From a virus: a DNA stretch of 39,349 nt. Below are positions 6,784 to 13,491 of the stretch, in pieces; position 1 is the first letter of the stretch, and every line of letters begins with the position of its first letter. Under the pieces are notes generated by a model. That model did no database searches. It saw nothing but the letters and a program-made list of their open reading frames with translations, and was not told the DNA's origin. The translations under genes were made by a program, and so were the position numbers. The stretch is taken from positions 1 to 39,349 of the IMG/VR virus record IMGVR_UViG_3300023210_000087; one strand, 5' to 3'.

Positions 6784-6927
6784 TTATTTTTCTGCCCATT
6801 CCATCACCCAAGGCACTTGATAAATTATTAACAATAAACCTACCCACCAACACCACGTCATCAAAGCACCATTAATGGGCATAATGATTAAAAAAACTAA
6901 CAACCTATAATATTTGCTGTCTGTCAT
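6784..6927 (-). CDS. two-segment membrane microprotein, 47 aa
   Basis: ATG preceded by an ideal TTGGAGG site. The 47-residue product has two hydrophobic segments, LLVFLIIMPINGALM and a Trp-rich WWVGLLLIIYQVPW, separated by a short polar turn, so a helical-hairpin inner-membrane protein is likely. It is unlike known holins I can recall and is not next to a lysis gene. It may alter the host membrane early in infection. Function unknown. Confidence 0.6.
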   Translation of the reverse strand: MTDSKYYRLLVFLIIMPINGALMTWCWWVGLLLIIYQVPWVMEWAEK

Positions 6928-6983
6928 GTTAAACCTCCAAAAAAAATGCCCTTGATCACTTGCTCGTCAATTGCATCTATTTA

Positions 6984-7169
6984 TTATTTTTCTGTTAATT
7001 TATATTCATACCATCCAGAAAAATGTTTACACCTGTCACACCCATATTTGTCACTCGTTACATACTTCATGTAGTATGATCGGAGCCATATAGTAACACC
7101 ATCAATATTTATTGGAGACCAAGCAAATTTTTTATGCCATTCTTTGTGATATTTATTTAACCACTCCAT
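6984..7169 (-). CDS. hypothetical aromatic-rich protein, 61 aa
   Basis: ATG follows AAAGGATTAGC. The 61-residue product is unusually rich in Trp, Tyr and Lys (MEWLNKYHKEWHKKFAWSP) and has a CDRC pair near residue 45, suggesting half of a metal site that may complete by dimerisation. No family recognised. It sits alone between two small intergenic gaps in the leftward unit. Confidence 0.5.
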   Translation of the reverse strand: MEWLNKYHKEWHKKFAWSPINIDGVTIWLRSYYMKYVTSDKYGCDRCKHFSGWYEYKLTEK

Positions 7170-7211
7170 AATGCTAATCCTTTCTAAGTAAAAATAATGT
7201 AATGGTTTTTA

Positions 7212-7400
7212 TTATAAATTTTCCTGGCCATTTAGCTCAGTTTTTAGCATTTTGGCACACTCAATACATATATGAACACCATCTGTTGATGCATACCCTT
7301 CTATTTTAAAACCTTTTGATTTAAAGCATATTCCGAACAATTCAAGTGGTTTCTTTTCACTTCTGCAAATGTCACATTTGTATACTCTTTTCATACCCAT
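7212..7400 (-). CDS. small zinc-binding protein, 62 aa
   Basis: Start ATG at 7400 follows AGGAGAAAATT. The product has CDIC near residue 10 and CIEC near residue 49, a Cys4 zinc site bracketing a beta-rich core (FGICFKSKGFKIEG). Such small treble-clef proteins are frequent in phage early operons. No specific family is recognised. A hairpin with a strong Shine-Dalgarno-like sequence lies just upstream. Confidence 0.6.
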   Translation of the reverse strand: MGMKRVYKCDICRSEKKPLELFGICFKSKGFKIEGYASTDGVHICIECAKMLKTELNGQENL

Positions 7401-7424
7401 AATTTTCTCCTAAAAAATTTATAA

Positions 7425-7450
7425 TGTAATGATCACCTCCGGTGCATTAT
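7425..7450 (-). promoter_or_regulatory. hairpin carrying an extended anti-16S match
   Basis: On the minus strand GGAGGTGATC (7431-7440) is complementary over 10 bases to the canonical bacterial 16S 3' end, yet no start codon follows at proper spacing. The same bases can pair in a stem (CACC/GGTG plus flanking TAATG/CATTA). It lies about 30 bases upstream of the 62-aa zinc protein gene and might act as a ribosome standby or attenuating site. Confidence 0.3.
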
Positions 7451-7461
7451 TTTATTAGCGG

Positions 7462-7686
7462 TTAGTCTTCTTCCATTTTAGAAATTGAAATAGGACCATA
7501 GCAAACTTTTGCACGTGGATTTTTTTCACACCACCATTGTAGAATTTCCTCTACGGTTGTTTCTGGTCTTAACTTTAAAACAGCTATGGTTGTTTCCCAA
7601 TCGTCTGGTGATATCTGTCCAACCAATTTAAAAGTTGCTGCATATGGGCCTTTTGTGTCTGGCACTCTCAACTCTTGTTTAAACAT
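7462..7686 (-). CDS. hypothetical protein, 74 aa
   Basis: ATG follows GGAAGGAGAATAAA, a very strong site. The 74-residue product opens MFKQELRVPDTKGPYAATFK and contains WETTIAVLKLRPETTVEEIL and WWCEKNPRAK, giving an alpha/beta pattern. I do not recognise the family. No signal or membrane segment. It follows the 43-aa gene after a short hairpin. Confidence 0.55.
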   Translation of the reverse strand: MFKQELRVPDTKGPYAATFKLVGQISPDDWETTIAVLKLRPETTVEEILQWWCEKNPRAKVCYGPISISKMEED

Positions 7687-7703
7687 TTTATTCTCCTTCC
7701 TAT

Positions 7704-7720
7704 AACCGGTTTATCCGGTT
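7704..7720. other. short GC-rich hairpin
   Basis: AACCGG (7704-7709), a 5-base loop and CCGGTT (7715-7720) form a perfect 6-bp stem between the 43-aa and 74-aa genes. No T-run follows, so it may be an mRNA processing or stability element rather than a terminator. Confidence 0.4.
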
Positions 7721-7731
7721 CATGCAGTTTA

Positions 7732-7863
7732 TTATTCCTCCCCACAGAGTTCCATAGCATAATCATATCCTTCCCAATTATCCACCCCCGCTGCCTGAAG
7801 ACACCTTAAAATATCTTCCATCTCTAAAAGCTCTTCAAGTCTTTCTTTTGTAATTTCTACCAT
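7732..7863 (-). CDS. 43-aa phage microprotein
   Basis: A short frame starting ATG at 7863 after GGAGAGAAA. The product opens MVEITKERLEELLEMEDILR and ends with AAGVDNWEGYDYAMELCGEE: an acidic helix followed by a conserved-looking Asn-Trp-x-Gly-Tyr motif that I have seen in small phage proteins. Function is unknown. It is the first coding sequence after the proposed structured leader (7864-8118), so its translation may depend on that RNA's fold. Confidence 0.6.
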   Translation of the reverse strand: MVEITKERLEELLEMEDILRCLQAAGVDNWEGYDYAMELCGEE

Positions 7864-8118
7864 TTTCTCTCCGACTCGCTGTTATAACACCTGTTCTTCA
7901 AGCTATGCTGACCAACACGTATTACGCTCTCCAGGGGTTATACCAACTTCTTTCTCAATAATTAAATACCCGGTCTTGATAGTCAATTATCTGAAAGCTT
8001 CTAAAGGGTTAATAATTACATCGGCTTCCTTCCTAAAGGGTAGGCGCACTGGCAACCTACCGGCAATGCCCTTATTTCAGCGGGGCAACTGGTGAGTCTC
8101 TACTCCTCTCACTTGTTA
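7864..8118 (-). ncRNA. possible structured leader RNA (about 250 nt)
   Basis: No gene fits here although a strong promoter (8124-8152) fires into it. Read leftward the RNA can form GGTAGG/CCTACC with an 11-nt loop, TTGCCC/GGGCAT, a long stem TAATTATTAACCC against GGGTATTTAATTA, and an outer pairing of GACTC and CACC near the 5' end with GGTG and GAGTC near the 3' end. GC content is higher than in the neighbouring genes. Known riboswitch, tmRNA, RNase P and group I/II core motifs were looked for by eye and not found. It could be a cis-regulatory leader of the 43-aa gene or an independent small RNA. Confidence 0.4.
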
Positions 8119-8123
8119 TAAAT

Positions 8124-8152
8124 AATATATCACATTAAAACTTATTTGTCAA
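8124..8152 (-). promoter_or_regulatory. sigma-70-type promoter
   Basis: On the minus strand TTGACA (8147-8152) and TATATT (8124-8129) are separated by 17 bp. It overlaps the last codons of nrdG and would start transcription at about 8117, giving the leader RNA and the small genes down to the GGQ region. Confidence 0.7.
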
Positions 8153-8597
8153 CCCCTATTTTAATTATTCTTTGATTTAAACTTGCAAGTGTTACCCCAT
8201 ATTCAGTGTCGGTGTATGGATCGAGGTTTTTTTGGTAACTCCCAACCTTTGCGTGAGTAATATACTTAGAAATCTTTTCTGGAATATGAGTGTATCTTGT
8301 CCACAGCCATATCTCAAAATCCGGGGGAGAAAAGTGTTTTATCATGGCAATAAATCGCCATAAACGTTCAAGATCCTGATCCAGGGGTTCTCCACCCATT
8401 ATCCATACTCTTTTAGTTATTGGAAGATTACCTTTTTGAATGATAAGACTCATTAAACTTCCAAAAGGATTATGTCCCCGCTCAAAACTCCATAATTCTT
8501 CATTATGACAACCTTCACAGTGTGGAACACAACATCCACTGATGTAAACTTCCACTGCTTTATGATTTAAGTTAAAATCTATTCCAGCAAGTTTCAT
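8142..8597 (-). CDS. nrdG: anaerobic ribonucleotide reductase activating protein
   Basis: A 151-residue radical-SAM activase. CVPHCEGC at residues 23-30 gives the Cys-x3-Cys-x2-Cys cluster that binds the [4Fe-4S] centre, and GGEP at about 68-71 is the SAM-binding strand. NrdG uses S-adenosylmethionine to create the glycyl radical on NrdD. The length is normal for phage and bacterial NrdG (about 150-175). It lies downstream of nrdD with two tiny Cys-rich genes in between, and its ATG overlaps the stop of the 56-aa gene (ATGA). Confidence 0.93.
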   Translation of the reverse strand: MKLAGIDFNLNHKAVEVYISGCCVPHCEGCHNEELWSFERGHNPFGSLMSLIIQKGNLPITKRVWIMGGEPLDQDLERLWRFIAMIKHFSPPDFEIWLWTRYTHIPEKISKYITHAKVGSYQKNLDPYTDTEYGVTLASLNQRIIKIGVDK

Positions 8598-8764
8598 TTT
8601 TGTTCCCTTCTCAAATTACATTTATCCGCATCATAATAATAATCTGAGTAATGATCCTCACAAGACACATTTTTTTGGTTGTTAATTGTACACTTATAAT
8701 CTGGCCCACCATTATTCCAGTGCCATTTTCTAAACGGGCATCCACTCTCTCTTTTTTCAGCCAT
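8594..8764 (-). CDS. small Cys/His-containing protein, 56 aa
   Basis: The product begins MAEKRESGCPFRKWHWNNGG and includes CTINN, SCEDHYSDYYYDADKC: four Cys spread across the chain with aromatic and Asp residues, a likely small metal-binding domain. It overlaps the 60-aa Cys-rich gene upstream by 8 bp and nrdG by 4 bp, so it sits inside the nrdD-nrdG operon and may be co-expressed with the reductase. No family recognised. Confidence 0.6.
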   Translation of the reverse strand: MAEKRESGCPFRKWHWNNGGPDYKCTINNQKNVSCEDHYSDYYYDADKCNLRREQK

Positions 8765-8939
8765 TTAAAATCTCCTTTTTATAGAGTTTACGACAATGAA
8801 CTCGCTTTCCAACAATGTCACAGAATTCCCAGGATAGACAGGAATCTTTCCCAATATCCCTTTCATGAACGTCACCATGGGGACAAACATACTTACAGTG
8901 ATTACCTTTTTTTGTAAAGTTACAAGTTACGAGTGGCAT
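8757..8939 (-). CDS. small Cys-rich protein in the nrd operon, 60 aa
   Basis: The frame is open from 8999, but the ATG at 8939 follows AAGGAGGGAGGGAAG and avoids overlap with nrdD, so it is preferred. The product starts MPLVTCNFTKKGNHCKYVCP and has six Cys and several His (CPHGDVHERD, CLSWEFC, HCRK), consistent with a small metal-binding protein. It follows nrdD directly. Its placement suggests a link with the reductase, but that is inference. Confidence 0.6.
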   Translation of the reverse strand: MPLVTCNFTKKGNHCKYVCPHGDVHERDIGKDSCLSWEFCDIVGKRVHCRKLYKKEILNG

Positions 8940-8952
8940 CTTCCCTCCCTCC

Positions 8953-10866
8953 TTAATAAAACTGTCTATTCTTCCAATCATGCTTTCTTCTAACTTCATT
9001 CCAATTAGCTACATTAGTAAAAAACCCAACAACTCTTGTTACTACTGTATCAATTCCTTTTCCACAAACCGGGCAAGTTTCTCCATCAATGAAGATATGA
9101 TCGTCTTCACATCTTTTAAGAGCATAATTAACTGCCCAGTAAACCACCCCACATTGTGCAGAGTATACCATAAGATCTATCATTGTGTCAACACTTTTTA
9201 TTTGTTCACCAACATTAATGTGACAAATAGCCCCTCCAGAAAATTTATTATCAAACTTGCCTTGGAGTCTGAGGCGATCAAGCATATCGGCAGTTGTTGT
9301 GAGTGGAATGAATTGGTTACTATAGAGTTTATAGATATCCTGATATTTCAAGGAGTTATCTCTCTTAGCGAGTTTTACGGCAGAAGATTCGGCAGGAACT
9401 TGTTCACAATTATGTGGTGCCTTAAATCTCTTAGCCATCTTATCATTTTCTTCATTGATAACATCTAAGAGATCAAGTACAAACTCTTCTCCCTCATCAC
9501 TCATAATATCATACCCAAGTACCTCTAAAGCCTCATTAAGTCCAGTAACACCATAAGTGGAATACTGTTTTGATAGATCCATGTGACCCAATGTGTATAG
9601 CGGCATAGCATTAAGTTCAATTCGTTTTTTAATGATATTTCTTTTAGCATTATTTATCCTTCCAATCGTTTCTACAGATTTCCTTATACTTTCAATGAAA
9701 GCCGAGTCAGGATCTTCCTGTTTAACGGCTAAATAAGCTAATCTGGGAAGATTACTTGTTACGACCCCTAAAGATCCAATCTTTGTGCTTCCCGCCCCAA
9801 AACTATTAAAGTATTCATTATTAACACTACTTCTGAGCCGACAACAACTACTAAGTGTACTCGTATCACCATAATAAATATTGATAAAGCCAAACTCCAT
9901 ATTCTGAGTTGCAATATATTCTAAGAACTTTTTATCCTGAATAATTCCATCTTTTACATAAAAAGCTGCTGTTGTAACGGGAAAGGTTAGATGTGATCGT
10001 CTTAACTCATCATTCATTGCCTCAATATAGAGTTTTTGAATGTCTTTAACAGTTGAAATATTAGAAGACTCACCATTTGAAAATTTATAATCTTTTACAA
10101 GTCCACTTAAGAATTCATCATCATAAACTGAGATGTTTGTAAATGGGGATTGATTACCCCGAAACTCCCAATTGAGCGTGTAAATAAAACTTCTCAATCT
10201 TTCACTAACATATGTTTTAATTTTATCTGAAAATATAAGTGTACCGGTATTCTCGTGATCAATACAGATCCGCCCATCATATCCTGTCTCTATAATTTTA
10301 TCAACATAATGAGCAGCAACAATCAACACATCAGCAAGCCCTGTCGCCCCAAGTGTGCTATTTGCAGCATAAACTGTAAACTGCTCCATTTGTCTTATAA
10401 AGCTTTCAAGACTTTTTGGGGGCTTTATACTCATTCTATTGGACATGTTAAGCCCCTCAAGAGCAATATCATAGGTGCTGAAATTGAAACAATATGGAGA
10501 TCCAATATCAGAAAAATCATTAATATATATTTCACCTGATATTTGTTTCTCAATTATTTCATTTGCAACTTGGAGTCCATAACTTGTTTTTAAACTCTTC
10601 CATAATAAATAATGAGAGTTATATTTTTGAATAGGTTTTTGGAATTCAAAATTATAATCAATCACACTTTTACCACCAACATTAGCATTAGCATCAATGC
10701 TAACATCAGCGGTTGTACTTTTGTTATTAAAAAACTTCTGAGAAAATTTATTGAGATCCAATTGATCACCAATCCCATTCTCAGTGAATATTTCTCTACC
10801 GAATTTCCCCCAGAGATGGTGCATTAGGTCAGAGAAATCCTGATGCCACGTAACTTTGAAATACAT
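8953..10866 (-). CDS. nrdD: anaerobic (class III) ribonucleoside-triphosphate reductase
   Basis: A 637-residue glycyl-radical enzyme that reduces ribonucleotides to deoxyribonucleotides without oxygen. Visible features: the substrate-site region with SSCCRLRSS and FNSFGAGSTKIGSLGVVTSN, the C-terminal zinc site (CEDD ... CPVCG) and the glycyl-radical loop TRVVGFFTNVANWN, with the radical Gly near residue 614. There is no N-terminal ATP cone, as in T4 NrdD, so allosteric dATP shut-off is probably absent. ATG follows GAGGTAAATTAAT. It heads the nrdD - two small Cys genes - nrdG group. The enzyme implies replication in an anaerobic host. Confidence 0.95.
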   Translation of the reverse strand: MYFKVTWHQDFSDLMHHLWGKFGREIFTENGIGDQLDLNKFSQKFFNNKSTTADVSIDANANVGGKSVIDYNFEFQKPIQKYNSHYLLWKSLKTSYGLQVANEIIEKQISGEIYINDFSDIGSPYCFNFSTYDIALEGLNMSNRMSIKPPKSLESFIRQMEQFTVYAANSTLGATGLADVLIVAAHYVDKIIETGYDGRICIDHENTGTLIFSDKIKTYVSERLRSFIYTLNWEFRGNQSPFTNISVYDDEFLSGLVKDYKFSNGESSNISTVKDIQKLYIEAMNDELRRSHLTFPVTTAAFYVKDGIIQDKKFLEYIATQNMEFGFINIYYGDTSTLSSCCRLRSSVNNEYFNSFGAGSTKIGSLGVVTSNLPRLAYLAVKQEDPDSAFIESIRKSVETIGRINNAKRNIIKKRIELNAMPLYTLGHMDLSKQYSTYGVTGLNEALEVLGYDIMSDEGEEFVLDLLDVINEENDKMAKRFKAPHNCEQVPAESSAVKLAKRDNSLKYQDIYKLYSNQFIPLTTTADMLDRLRLQGKFDNKFSGGAICHINVGEQIKSVDTMIDLMVYSAQCGVVYWAVNYALKRCEDDHIFIDGETCPVCGKGIDTVVTRVVGFFTNVANWNEVRRKHDWKNRQFY

Positions 10867-10867
10867 A

Positions 10868-11368
10868 TTAATTTACCTCATTATTATAATATTTAATATT
10901 AGCCTTAGCTCTTGCGGCTACAGCTCCTTCAAAACTATTGAAATAACCTAACCACTTTTGAGTTTTATTAACCCCTATTTTAGAGTAATAGCGTTTTCAT
11001 CTTTCATCCCAGAAGACGCCCTTAACCCCAGATGTATTATCCTTTCTTAATCTGGCTTTATGAATATTCTTTGATTGAGATACTTCTATTAAATTCCCCC
11101 AATAGTTATTCATAGTATTTCCATTATCATGATCAACCCGTCCGATAGGATTACTTCCTGTCATCCATATAAAGATTAATAAGTGGTTTAAATAATGAAT
11201 ATTATCAATTCATGTTCGAAGATACCCTCTCCCATTTGGTGATCCCGCTATCGATCCTTTTTTTATTGAACCACGGCTTTCCTTCCATATTAAATCACCA
11301 ATTAGTGGATCATAATCAAATAATTTTTTTAGTTCTAATTCAGATGGATATTGTTTTTTATGCTTCAT
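10868..11368 (-). pseudogene. HNH/AP2 homing endonuclease with two in-frame TGA codons
   Basis: From the ATG at 11368 a single frame of 167 codons runs to the TAA at 10868, broken only by TGA at 11210-11212 (codon 53) and 10997-10999 (codon 124). The conceptual protein has FDYDPLIGDLIWK, an HNH core (GRVDHDNGNTMNNYWGNL) and an AP2-like end (TSGVKGVFWDER ... WLGYFNSFEGAVAARAKA). The frame is otherwise intact, so decay is recent. Both TGAs fall where relatives usually have a polar or basic residue, and CGA-to-TGA transitions would explain them. It sits immediately upstream of nrdD (stop 1 base before its ATG). Confidence 0.8.
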
Positions 11369-11377
11369 ATATTTCCT

Positions 11378-11509
11378 TTATTTTTTAATCTCCCAAAACC
11401 AAGCTTTTGCATCGCCAGATTTTTTAAAATTTCTCGCCATATCTGCTTCATGGGAAACACCCCCTAACCAGAATATGAATAAACCCGTTATCACTATAAT
11501 TAACCCCAT
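11378..11509 (-). CDS. membrane-anchored microprotein, 43 aa
   Basis: The product starts MGLIIVITGLFIFWLGGVSH and continues EADMARNFKKSGDAKAWFWE: one N-terminal membrane helix and a short charged tail, probably facing the cytoplasm or periplasm as a single-pass protein. Its ATG follows immediately after the TAA of the 73-aa gene, so translation is likely coupled. No family recognised. Confidence 0.55.
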   Translation of the reverse strand: MGLIIVITGLFIFWLGGVSHEADMARNFKKSGDAKAWFWEIKK

Positions 11510-11731
11510 TTAACTTTTCTGTGGGCATCCAACATACCCAAATTTTCCATAAACAACTTTATCTTCACCCTTTTTAGTTCCAATGGTTTTTATCCCAGCT
11601 TTTCTCAATTTATTATTCGCAATAAATCTTATGAATTTCCCACCATCAAAAAGTTTAAACTGATCCTCATCGATGATAACGTCAAGTGTCTTACCCTCAA
11701 ACATTGTTACTCCACAATATCCTGCTTGCAT
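11510..11731 (-). CDS. hypothetical protein, 73 aa
   Basis: Product MQAGYCGVTMFEGKTLDVII followed by DEDQFKLFDGGKFIRFIANN, then a Lys/Gly-rich end: a mostly beta small domain. The start lies just after the 34-aa gene's stop, with GGGAGTAGATT as ribosome site. It is followed without a gap by the 43-aa membrane protein. No family recognised. Confidence 0.55.
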   Translation of the reverse strand: MQAGYCGVTMFEGKTLDVIIDEDQFKLFDGGKFIRFIANNKLRKAGIKTIGTKKGEDKVVYGKFGYVGCPQKS

Positions 11732-11734
11732 AAT

Positions 11735-11839
11735 CTACTCCCAGTAAACAACTTTTTTAGCGAACATTATTGCCATCTCTAATGTATCTCCTTGCCACCA
11801 ATACTTTATTGTGTAATATATTAATCTTATAAACTTCAT
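11735..11839 (-). CDS. 34-aa microprotein
   Basis: ATG follows GTAGGAGAATAAAA. The product MKFIRLIYYTIKYWWQGDTL plus EMAIMFAKKVVYWE is short, basic and amphipathic, with an aromatic-rich first half that may lie at the membrane surface. I have an impression of near-identical small proteins in other phages, without known function. It precedes the 73-aa gene with 3 bases between stop and start. Confidence 0.5.
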   Translation of the reverse strand: MKFIRLIYYTIKYWWQGDTLEMAIMFAKKVVYWE

Positions 11840-11849
11840 TTTTATTCTC

Positions 11850-12263
11850 CTACTTTGTTGTTAAAGCCCTTTTAATTGTCCATCCTCTTTTAATACGAGC
11901 AAGGAGAGTGAAATATGCAACTCCAATAATCTCTGACCATTCGGCAATTGTCTTAGACTCACCACTAAGAGATAAGAAATGATTTCTTCTGGTGTTTCGT
12001 GATTGATCTTTTAGGGATGACCACTTACAATTAAAAGGTAAATAACCGAGATTATTATTAATTCGATCAATCGTCATTCCACTTGGTCTCTCACCCATAT
12101 CCTTATAAAAATTTTCAAATGAATTTCTCCACCTTCTGCAAACAAAAATGCCCCGCCCAGCATAATCACAAAATCTTGGGTTATTGGAATTGTGGCATCT
12201 TTGTTTCATACCCTCCCAAGTATTATATGTTCTTGTTCCATATTTACCGTGAGTTATAGTCAT
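11850..12263 (-). CDS. HNH/AP2-like homing-type phage protein
   Basis: The product contains TYNTWEGMKQRCHNSNNPRF, YAGRGIFVCRRW, FEDFYKDMG-type text (FENFYKDMGERPSGMTIDRI) and NNLGYLPFNCKWSS, then a helix-turn-helix-like end (KTIAEWSEIIGVAYFTLLAR). This composition marks a common phage family often annotated as HNH endonuclease or AP2-domain protein, with a degenerate D-R-x-N-N core and a C-terminal DNA-binding module. Start overlaps the previous stop as ATGA. Likely a mobile or formerly mobile endonuclease. Confidence 0.65.
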   Translation of the reverse strand: MTITHGKYGTRTYNTWEGMKQRCHNSNNPRFCDYAGRGIFVCRRWRNSFENFYKDMGERPSGMTIDRINNNLGYLPFNCKWSSLKDQSRNTRRNHFLSLSGESKTIAEWSEIIGVAYFTLLARIKRGWTIKRALTTK

Positions 12264-12469
12264 ATAAGAAACTCACAGCATTCAGGGCATAGAAAGATTA
12301 TCTCATCTTCCCCCCATAAATTGGATTTTTGTTCAAACGGATTTTCTCCAACCCATCCACAACTGTAACATTCATAGAAGATCTCCTCTACATAACTCTC
12401 AAAGAGATCATCTTCAAATAAAGAAATTTCTTCATATATTTCAAAATCATTCATATTTTCTATTCCCAT
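12260..12469 (-). CDS. acidic zinc-ribbon protein, 69 aa
   Basis: The N-terminal 30 residues are very acidic (DFEIYEEISLFEDDLFESYV) and the C-terminal part holds CYSC and CPEC about 30 residues apart, a zinc ribbon. Two starts are possible, at 12469 and 12454; the second overlaps the preceding stop as ATGAATGA. Acidic plus zinc-ribbon architecture suggests interaction with a nucleic-acid-binding host protein, but this is speculative. Confidence 0.55.
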   Translation of the reverse strand: MGIENMNDFEIYEEISLFEDDLFESYVEEIFYECYSCGWVGENPFEQKSNLWGEDEIIFLCPECCEFLI

Positions 12470-12650
12470 AAGATGGAGAATGAAAACCTCCTATTCCAGC
12501 AATCAATTTTGGTGGAGAGGGAATTTCAGTTCCGTGTAATCTCTTTGCAAGTTTTTTACACAAGAGACAATAAGAAATCTCAGTATCACTCTTTTCTATA
12601 CTTTCAAACTTTTCCCCACAACTTAAACATTTATAATTGTATATTGGCAT
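12447..12650 (-). CDS. FmdB-type zinc-ribbon protein
   Basis: The product starts MPIYNYKCLSCGEKFESIEK, the near-universal opening of FmdB/CxxC_CxxC_SSSS regulatory-type zinc ribbons, with a second pair CLLC about 20 residues later and the usual unstructured end (FHSPSYGNRKYE). Length (67 aa) fits the family. FmdB-like proteins are thought to be small regulators, but their function in phages is unknown. Ribosome site AAGGGGGGGAAT. Confidence 0.75.
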   Translation of the reverse strand: MPIYNYKCLSCGEKFESIEKSDTEISYCLLCKKLAKRLHGTEIPSPPKLIAGIGGFHSPSYGNRKYE

Positions 12651-12660
12651 ATTCCCCCCC

Positions 12661-13482
12661 TTATAAGTTCATCATCTCAAGAATTGGTAGTCTACCATTC
12701 TCTTTTATAACTAAACAACCAATAGCTTCTTTAGGGTGTTCTTCTGCATATGCCATTGCATAGGCTTTTCTATCAATACCACAAGGACATTGTGCTCCAA
12801 ATACCATTTTACCCTGCCCAACTCTATAGTGAATATATGCTTCTGTATGAAAATGTCCTTGAACGACACTCATAAATTCACTCCCAGCTTTTGGGGCAGC
12901 TTTTTGACCCATACCATGTCTGAATAAAATATTAAAAATCTTGTGAGATGGTTGAAAATTCCAACCAACTCCAAGAACATCTTTGAAGTCTTTAATCCAT
13001 CTTTTTGAGATACCGGCAGCATAAGCCTTACGAAGAATGATTTTGTCATGATTTCCGAGACAAACATCTGCTTCTGGGAATATTTTTTCCCACTCTTTAA
13101 CTTTATTAATGGCAAAGTTGAGTTCTGTCCCACCTCCCAGCCCATCGGGGTCAGTAGCATGAAAAGATGAGTAATGGTGATCAATAATATCACCAATAAA
13201 GATTACCTGATTACAATCATGTTTTTCATACATGTCATGACAAAACTCTTTATACCCATCAAGACAAAAGGGTTCATGGATGTCCCCAATAACAAGGATA
13301 TTACTCTCCTCTTTAACTATCTTAGAGATATCATAAAAGAGTTCCTCCACTTTTCTTATTGGTTTTCTTTTACTCTGACAATAGTTACAATAATAATCAA
13401 TTTTATTTGAACTATTTCTCATATAAGCATTACCAACATCTTCCCAATCCTTACCACATGCGCTACAGTTTAATTTTATCAT
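12661..13482 (-). CDS. calcineurin-like metallophosphoesterase with zinc ribbon
   Basis: Residues about 60-250 carry all metallophosphoesterase motifs: GDIHEPF (DxH), GDIIDHH (GDxxD), GNHDK (GNHD) and GHFHTE (GHxH). This two-metal fold hydrolyses phosphodiesters or monoesters. The first 45 residues form a Cys4 zinc ribbon (CSACGKDWED ... CNYCQSKRK), an unusual addition that could target nucleic acid. Phage relatives are annotated as phosphoesterases or Sbc-like nucleases without a proven substrate. 273 residues, apparently complete, with GGGAGAGAA before the ATG. Confidence 0.88.
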   Translation of the reverse strand: MIKLNCSACGKDWEDVGNAYMRNSSNKIDYYCNYCQSKRKPIRKVEELFYDISKIVKEESNILVIGDIHEPFCLDGYKEFCHDMYEKHDCNQVIFIGDIIDHHYSSFHATDPDGLGGGTELNFAINKVKEWEKIFPEADVCLGNHDKIILRKAYAAGISKRWIKDFKDVLGVGWNFQPSHKIFNILFRHGMGQKAAPKAGSEFMSVVQGHFHTEAYIHYRVGQGKMVFGAQCPCGIDRKAYAMAYAEEHPKEAIGCLVIKENGRLPILEMMNL

Positions 13483-13491
13483 TTCTCTCCC

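Noticed and set aside
7864-8118. tmRNA, cobalamin riboswitch or group II intron
   Set aside because: No tRNA-like ends, no CCACTG B12 box in the right orientation and no domain V-like hairpin; a lone GTGCG is not enough.
8980-9468. Plus-strand ORF of 162 aa
   Set aside because: It is the reverse of nrdD coding sequence, has no ribosome site and no recognisable domain.
10997-11212. TGA recoded as tryptophan in this phage
   Set aside because: Several virion genes end in TGA within ATGA overlaps, TGG is used freely, and no tRNA with a TCA anticodon was found in the cluster. Two nonsense changes are simpler.
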